NCBI GenBank assembly: GCA_029706075.1
Contig: JAINUG010000055.1
Coordinates: 5,637,839-5,701,838 of the forward strand
Reading direction: 5' to 3'
DNA length: 64,000 nucleotides
Source of the DNA: Aldrovandia affinis
Taxonomy: Eukaryota > Chordata > Actinopteri > Notacanthiformes > Halosauridae
Made by a program: the position numbers and the translations under genes. The number at the start of each line of letters is the position of its first letter. Position 1 is the first letter of the stretch. The notes beneath the pieces were generated by a model. The model saw nothing but the letters and a program-made list of their open reading frames with translations. It was not told where the DNA came from and made no database searches. Below, piece after piece: positions 57,388 to 64,000 of this stretch.

Positions 57388-57758
57388 CTGACGAAGGCTT
57401 TCGGGGGCCGACGGACATTGCTGCCTATTTAGAGCTGGCAAGAGCATGACCCCATCCTCGTCCACTGGCTACTCCAAAGAGGACCCCTCAGAAATCCTAT
57501 TGTTCAGCTCCTGCTGATTGATAGGCTCATCGCCGCTGTCCCGGGGACCAAAAGGCCCTGCAGAGGGTGAATATTCCTCTCAGGAAATCTGTTTTCCTGC
57601 CCTTTTGTATGCAGGGAGGATGGTGTTGGCAGAAGAGAGAAGTGAAAATGGTCAAGTTGTGCTTGGCCTTCATTCCGTTTCCTTCGACTGACAAAGCTCT
57701 AATGGAGGAAGACGTTGTGGTCATGGTACCAGAGGTCACACTTACAGTAAAGCATTAG
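57388..57758 (+). pseudogene. Decayed HTD2 (mitochondrial 3-hydroxyacyl-thioester dehydratase 2) cistron
   Basis: Short blocks in shifting frames follow the order of vertebrate HTD2: LTKAF (57388-57402), DIAAYLELA (57414-57440), HDPILVH (57445-57465), LLLIDRLIAAVPGTKRP (57508-57558), SQEICFPALLYAG (57578-57616) and MEEDVVVMVPE (57702-57734), ending at TAG 57756. HTD2 is the MaoC-like hot-dog dehydratase of mitochondrial fatty-acid synthesis and is normally the second cistron of the RPP14 mRNA. Here the blocks occupy all three frames, with in-frame stops such as TGA 57568-57570, and the hydratase-2 motif (normally D-x-NP-x-H followed by a VHG) is altered. No start with a mitochondrial presequence is visible upstream. 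Family identity comes from remembered HTD2 sequence; the breaks are read directly. The remnant would lie in the rpp14 3' UTR. Confidence 0.75.
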
Positions 57759-58101
57759 ATGTTGGCAACATCCGCGGGAGTGATCTCCTAATGAGTAACT
57801 GGAGAACGGAACGTAATATTTAATTATGCATCATTTGAAGCAGACCCTTCCTTAAGGGTTTCACCACAATGATTAACTGTTGCTAGATCTAGATCCCTTG
57901 AAAATGACCAGCTTAGAAATGGTATCTTTTTTTTTATTTTTTTTTTTATATATATATATAAATATCAGGTACTGTTTAATATGGCATGGCATTTTCATGA
58001 ACTCATGCTGTTTAAATAGGTAAATAGGTAATGTGCAATATGTAATGTGTGATACTGTGACCATTTTGTAAGTCATCTATAGTTATAAATCACAGAATTG
58101 G

Positions 58102-58107
58102 AATAAA
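58102..58107 (+). terminator. Candidate polyadenylation signal, rpp14
   Basis: AATAAA lies about 0.9 kb after the rpp14 stop and about 345 bp after the htd2 remnant. Use of this site would leave the remnant inside the rpp14 3' UTR. Confidence 0.45.
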
Positions 58108-58394
58108 AAAAGTTGCATTTTATGTCTTTTGACATGCAGTATATAAGAATGACCAAACTGGTTGCTGAGAAAGCCATGCTGCTTTATTCTTCCAATACTG
58201 AAACTTTGGGTCCAATCTGTCACCATAAGGGAAAGTAAGTTGCAAGTATGACTCACCGTTAAACGCCAGCTGTAGATGTTTGTCAAATTTGTTTTGTAAA
58301 CTATTTTTGCCTTATTTTCCACATAATGGACAACACATTACCAATTGGTTGTTGTACTTTCTTATTCATAAACTACACTATTTATATATACTTT

Positions 58395-58735
58395 TACATT
58401 TGTTTCCCCATTTTCTCCCATTTTCACCCTATTTCTAATTCAACTATCCCTTCGTACTACGAGCTCACCGCTGCAACCCTGGGACCAGCAGTGACAAAGG
58501 CGCCAAACCACCTCCTTCGAGACAGAACACCTTCCAAGCTATTGACCATAACTCAGATACACACAAAGCCACTTTGCATACGGCAAGCTCCTGCCGGCTT
58601 CCCTCCCACCTTTTCGACGGATAGCCAATCCCCACCCTGAACAGGGCTCATGGCCAGAGCCATGAACCCCGGCCACAGTGGGCAATTTGCACTCTGGGTG
58701 AGTGCCTTTACGGTTATGCCACCGGGGGCTCTTGA
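58395..58735 (-). mobile_element. tRNA-derived SINE, family C
   Basis: In reverse complement it begins CAAGAGCCCCCGGTGGCATA with GTAAAGGCACTCACCCAGAG and ends with GAAAATGGGAGAAAATGGGG. It matches the copy at 28461-28700. Confidence 0.75.
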
Positions 58736-59084
58736 ACTACACTTTATGAACGAGATTGGTGATGTGCCCAGCACCCAATCCTATTTCATGAATAGGGAAA
58801 TCTGCCTCAGCCCCATTCAGTATGGATTTCCTGGAAGTCATCAAGCCTGCCAATTCGTTATTTTTCTTAGTTTTTTGTGTACATTTAGTTTAGATTTAGA
58901 TATTGGATTCATCCCCAAAAAAGGAATGGGGCCACATAGGTAAAACTGAGCATGTTAAAAGGAACAAGAAAGCGCTTTAGGAACGATCTTCCAAAAATGC
59001 ATTATACCAGGGCATTACCAGCTCATGCAGAATGGAACCTGATGAACACAGAGTCTTGCTTTATTTGATCAATTAAGTCAGGGG

Positions 59085-59275
59085 TAGGGATCCCAGGTCC
59101 TGGAGAGCCACGGGGCGTGTTGGTTTTTGTTGGTACTCCGCACTTAATTGATCAATTAAAGCAGTTGATTACACTGTTAACTCGCCTCACCTGGTTTCTT
59201 TGGTCTGAATTGGTTCCCAGATTTAGGGTGAACACAAAAACCAGCAGACCTTGCGGCTCTCCAGGATCAGAGGAG
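59085..59275. mobile_element. Palindromic MITE (ACCTGGTTCC-type)
   Basis: CCAGGTCCTGGAGAGCCACG at the left faces TGCGGCTCTCCAGGATCAG at the right. TTGGTTTTTGTTGG and CAAAAACCAGCAGACC are the next inverted pair. It is the best-preserved copy of the family at 6800 and 13470. Confidence 0.85.
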
Positions 59276-61285
59276 AGAGGAAAAACCTGATCAGTGATTT
59301 CATAATTCATGTATCAATAGGGTGGTCCACTAACGTATAGAATGTGTAAGGATCTAGGCCTATATGTGCGTGTGTTCACTTTTTCCTTCCTGCATGTTGT
59401 GTTTTGAGTTTGTGGCTAGATGGTGTGTATGTTCTCGACATTGCTTTCGACACCCATTCTGCTTATTGTTCACAAGGTGTCTGTAGCCACGCTATTTGGA
59501 TTAACGGGTACTAATTACCCTAAACTTGAGAATAGTTTATTTAACGAATGGATTTACTCTCCAAATAGGGGAAATTGACAATGAGTCGCTGAAACAATAC
59601 TTGAAAGGAATGAACATGTTTTAAGAGGGAACCATTTGTTTTGGTGACAAGATCACTAGATGGTAGGGCACTGTCACTCATCTATTGTCGCATATGCCTT
59701 TAAAACCTCAAGGAATTCGATAATTTAGATCAAGAGACAGAAGTGGTTTCGTATAACCCACTGTGAACCCCATGACTTGTAGGCAACACCAATTTGTTTT
59801 CGGCATAATGATCCGTACATTATAACCGCATTTGATAGCGTACTGATTTTCGTAATTCCCTAGTTCGGCACGTATATTCTATCTTCTCGTTTGAGGGCAC
59901 GAAACTCGCATTCATCCATGGTGCTTCATGACAGCAAAGGCGCGATCCGCTATAGGGTAATAGCAATTGCTGTCAAATACGTGACGTGCACTTTTGAATC
60001 TAGTTAAACGTGTTATTGAAATCGATGGCAATTGGTCCACAGCAATAGTTCACACTGGATTCAGAATATTTCATTCCCATCGCGTGGATGCAGCACAAAG
60101 ATCCAAGCGAGAAAAATGGCTTGCAAAAAAATTGCCTTAATGCCTCAATAAAATGTTCCTTCGGGGATAACAATTCGTCTATTAATTAATCCTACTGAAT
60201 ATTATTTAAAATATGCGCTTCAATTAGTCTGATGGCATCCATGTAATGGCCATACATTTTGCAAACCTTTAACACAGAATTTTAACGTATACGTGCATAT
60301 TTCTTGCACAATTTAGGTATTAATCTAAACTATTCACTATATACGTTCCACAATCTAGGAAGTAATTTAGTTCTGACATTTGTAAGATTGGAAATAAATA
60401 TCCTAGTACAAAATCAATGTAACACGCTTTAAAATTTTTTATTAAACCTTAAAGGTAAGTGTTGACAGCGGTGTCTTAAGACGAATTTCTTTGATTTGCA
60501 AACGGTATACGGTATTGTTAATGTGGCTTGTGAAAGTAATCACTGCATCATTACAGGGACATTAACTTCATATTCCCACGTACAAGAGGTAGAGCCAAGG
60601 CTGTAGATTCTCGCAAAATGGCTAGAATTACGAAAACAACCCAGTTATTTGCCCTGCAATACACCATATACCTATGAGAGGATCAAAACACTGGATATAG
60701 CTGTGTACCTGCCTGTCTCAGCCTGAGGGACATTGACTGACAGTACCTCTCAGACATCAAATGTTTTGTATTTTCACCTGCCAGTTTGTTGTCTTTATCG
60801 GTCATGTATTGCGAGTGATAGTGTTTTTTTTAGGCTTTCGCTCTTTCATTTGGTCTATTTTGACCTGCGTATATTTTGTCGGTTTCATTGCACGATTCTT
60901 TTTTATTTTTTATTTTTTATTTGTTTACTGTAATTGCGTGTAGTGGCGGCACTAGGGTATCTGTCGTTGCAATCAGGAATTCCGTAGTATGTACAGTACC
61001 TCATTTAACTTTTAGGCTGGTTACGTACTTCCGCTCGTGGCCAAGGAAACGCGCAGACATACACTTAGCTCAAAACAGACTGACAGGCACTAGCTAGCTA
61101 CCACAAGGATAGCATAGACAGGAAACTATACTAGTCCGTCCACCCGACAAGTCATAGATCACACAACCCATCTAGTCACTGGCTAGATGCGTCTGTGCCT
61201 TTTGTAGGAATACAGTATAGTTTACTATACCGACGTGTATCAGTAAAACTGCTGTTAGTCACCGTTTCCCAGCGTGAACGCCGGA
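59276..61285. other. Spacer and presumed pxk promoter
   Basis: No exon or repeat is recognisable. The 300 bp before the pxk ATG should contain its 5' UTR and promoter, but I see no TATA box or other decisive element. Confidence 0.4.
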
Positions 61286-64000
61286 ATGGCGTTCATGGAG
61301 AAGCCGTCTGCGGGGAAGATCCTGCTGGACGACACCGTGGCGCTGACAGCTGTGATCGAGGCGAGCCAGAGTCTGCACTCCCACACAGTAAGCCATCGAG
61401 TCGGCAACAATGCGGGAATGGGTCACGGGGATTCTGAGGTTATGGTGGTGGGCCTCTTTGATGGATTATCTTGCTATACATTTTAGCTGATGTGCTGACA
61501 ATAGCATAGGTGTCTATGTAGCTAAGATAACGTTGGTAGTGAACGTCGTTTGCTAGCTGGCTGGCTTACTATGGCGAGGCTCTTCGCGAGCGCTAGCAAA
61601 CTGCATACTCGAAAGAGCGCAGGTGACAAATACGACATAACATTAGTTAACAAACATAGCTAGCTAGCTAGTTAGTTCCTATTCAAAATACTCGAACGTT
61701 AGGACGGGGTGTTGGTCGGGTAACTAGCACGTCATAAACATCGCCATCTAGCCGGCAATATTCTCTTACTAACTATGGTTAACATTGGTTGTAAATTAAC
61801 CTAGTAACGTTAAACACACCAGCTGCCCGGTAACTGATTTCTGACCACTTTCTGGTCACCTGATAGTCGCTAATTTATATCTCGTTCGGTTGCGATTTAT
61901 ATTTGTGTAACGTTAGTTACGTTTCATCGACAAATCAAGCAGTTAACCGTCATCACTATGTTACAGTATATGACTTGGCACTAGCTACGTTAGCTAGCCC
62001 CATCTACTATTAGCTCACGACTTGGATGCATTTCGTCCTTTCCCCAGTGTTTCGAAATCGATTTGTCATGACTTATTGAATGGTTTCCAGTATTAGCCAG
62101 CGCTAGCTACAACTGTTATGCTAGTATAATTGTTACGAACCGAAGCAATTATGATAGTTTGTTAGCAAAATACCATGGCTAACTAGCTAACTTCGTTGGT
62201 TGACAAGATCACTCACAAGCACCAGTTACCTACCTATCATGGCTGTACATAATTAAATGACTTTTTCTAAATGTATCTGGCTGTCTGTTTATAGATATTC
62301 ATTGCTATTTTGATTAGCTAGCGATGTTGCAGCTGGTTCTTTCGTGTGAACCACACGCAGTAGCTGTAACCGTACGTTTTGAACACAAGATATTGCCTTT
62401 TAGCCACTTTACACACTGATATCTAGCTAGCTAGCTCCCTCAATAAATGAAATGATTATGGCTTTGAACCTTGGTTCTGATTCATCAAATGTTCTTTATC
62501 AGAGGTTGGTGTGAAACAACAGGCATGACAGGAAACTGAACCCCTTCCTTTGTTGGATTTATATTCGTATGGAATTTGAAGGGGGCGTACTGTTAGTGCC
62601 TTTCCGCAGTGTGATAAATTAAGCTAATTGTTGAGTGCAGAGAAACGTTTGCCATTTAGAATTATTCAGTGTTTGAATTTTTCAGAGTAGCAAACATTTT
62701 ATCATGTATACAAAATTAGTTTTGTTATTAAATAAAATAATAACGTACTCTTGTGAAATTACACAAAATATTGCCCGAATTGGGATGGTGGCTTCGGCCA
62801 AGCTGAAAACAAGATTGTGCCGTTTTGAAATGTAGGGTAATTTAAACAAGGCTTCCTGTTGTGTAAGCTAAGAGGAACTTGGTGAAACCAAACAGAAAGG
62901 ATGCACTGTCCATGGCTTCTTGGATACTTCTGGAATTTCCAAAGCCACTTTTTCCTCTATTCAGAAGCGTTTGTTCCCAGTGTCAGCTGAAAAGCCAGTG
63001 TCATTCAGTGAATTTCTGTTTAGTCATGTATTTAAGTACAAAGGCATAAATTAAGCAAACACACTTAGTGCACTCTGAGTTATCCCACCGTACCTGTTGT
63101 TTGTATACTGTTATTATGGAAACTATTATATTACTTATATAGTGCAAGCTGCTTTATGCAACTGCAAAAGCAACAACAACTGGGGTGGAAGGACTGCATA
63201 CCTTTAACAAGGATGTTCCTCATCCCTTAGGGTGTTTTCATTCTCTATGTAATGAGCTATTAGGCCTATGTCGTAGTGTTTTGTCTCCAGAATTCACTTA
63301 ATTATGGTAAATGTACTTTTATATATATATATATACCTCAGCATATGCTTGTGTACAGTGCTTGAATTTCCATGCTAAATGTCATATAACCACATTAACT
63401 AACCGTTTTAAATGGTCACCATGAACCATGTGCACTGTGCTCATTTGCTGTCGCATCGCTTTCAAGTATACCCGTGAAGCATTGTAATGCAGTGTTGTTG
63501 CTTGCAATTTTCTAGCATTTCCTGGGTAAACAGTCCAATACGCAGTGGTGTCACAGGGTTAACAGATCCGATTTAAGATGGACCTTTGGACATCCCCCCC
63601 CCACACTGTACTCTGTACTCCCCGTAATCACGGATCACAGGACTGACAAACCACTTTGATTGCGTTAAACATGCTGCAGAAATCCTAAAGCTCAGACAGC
63701 TGACACTTGCACATGGCATCTTGTCAAAAACATTTGCATTGGCAGCAAGCAGGAAGCCATACCGTGCTGTGCTCGGCTACATGTTCCACGTCCACCGTTT
63801 AACTTCTGCAGATTTTATGAGAGCTCCAAGATAGCGATGTGCCCAGCCAGTACACCTCAACATCATATGCACATCACATGATGCACAGCATGTCACGTGA
63901 GGCTGTGCTTCAAACAGTGCACAAGGGGAACGCCAAATTGTAGTAAAGAGAACATTTCAAACCACTGAAATGATTTTCATCTTTCCTTTCGTCCAACAGG
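61286..64000 (+). CDS. pxk: PX domain-containing kinase-like protein, 5' end
   Basis: PXK is a PX-domain pseudokinase-like protein that binds phosphoinositides and acts in endosomal receptor trafficking. Coding exon 1 is 61286-61387 (34 codons), starting MAFMEKPSAGKILLDDTVAL and ending ASQSLHSHT before the donor GTAAGC. This matches the N-terminus of vertebrate PXK almost residue for residue. A pyrimidine-rich acceptor (CCTTTCGTCCAACAG) ends at 63999, so exon 2 begins with the last base of the window (G, expected first base of the Glu codon that starts the PX domain). The rest of the gene lies outside. Confidence 0.93.
61388..63999. other. pxk: pxk intron 1
   Basis: The intron is AT-rich with many short GCTAGCTAG runs (61660-61675, 62420-62430) and an (AT)n run at 63322. 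No transposon with clear ends was recognised, in contrast to the rest of the window. Confidence 0.7.

Noticed and set aside
57567-57758. Intact small gene of 63 aa after rpp14
   Set aside because: Only its C-terminal half resembles HTD2, the neighbouring HTD2 blocks lie in other frames, and there is no upstream part in frame; it is a pseudogene fragment.

Overview
The window is vertebrate nuclear DNA, almost certainly from a ray-finned (teleost) fish. The coding sequence is split into short exons with GT/AG borders and vertebrate protein families. The introns and spacers are full of fish-type repeats: Tc1/mariner elements with TA target sites, tRNA-derived SINEs whose 3' tails look like eel UnaL2, L2-type LINE ends, palindromic MITEs and a Ty3/gypsy chromovirus derivative. 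I cannot name the species.

The gene order is filamin B (3' end, +), a small SPMIP1/ATP6V1FNB-like gene (+), a secreted DNase I-family gene (dnase1l3-like, -), abhd6 (+), rpp14 (+) and pxk (+, first coding exon). Apart from the SPMIP1-like gene this is the human 3p14.3 order FLNB-DNASE1L3-ABHD6-RPP14-PXK, which supports the orthology calls. All exon borders were read by eye from the sequence. In every complete gene the joined exons keep one open frame: spmip1-like 186 aa, dnase1l3 290 aa, abhd6 339 aa, rpp14 123 aa.

Layout: 1-11.6 kb, last eight coding exons and 3' UTR of flnb. 11.7-13.7 kb, a run of palindromic MITEs. 15.5-16.8 kb, the SPMIP1-like gene. 17.9-27.7 kb, dnase1l3 with Tc1 elements in two introns and a MADF-domain ORF in intron 1. 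28-39 kb, gene-poor spacer with SINEs, a MITE split by a 2.4-kb LTR retroelement, and a Tc1 element split by a SINE. 39.7-48.1 kb, abhd6. 48.9-53.2 kb, nested Tc1 elements. 53.4-55.0 kb, a 5'-truncated I-clade LINE with an RNase H domain. 55.4-58.1 kb, rpp14. 61.3-64.0 kb, pxk exon 1 and intron 1, with the first base of exon 2 as the last base of the window.

The observation I rate highest is directly after the rpp14 stop codon. In vertebrates one bicistronic mRNA normally encodes RPP14 and then the mitochondrial fatty-acid-synthesis dehydratase HTD2. Here the HTD2 reading frame is recognisable at about 57388-57758 but broken by several frame changes and stops, so the second cistron looks dead while rpp14 is intact. 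Other points: a hexanucleotide repeat forming the pyrimidine tract of a filamin splice acceptor, a DNase1L3-like protein lacking the basic C-terminal tail, a Tc1 element 46 bp from a dnase1l3 splice acceptor, and two transposon-type DNA-binding-domain ORFs (MADF, Myb/SANT-like) inside host introns.
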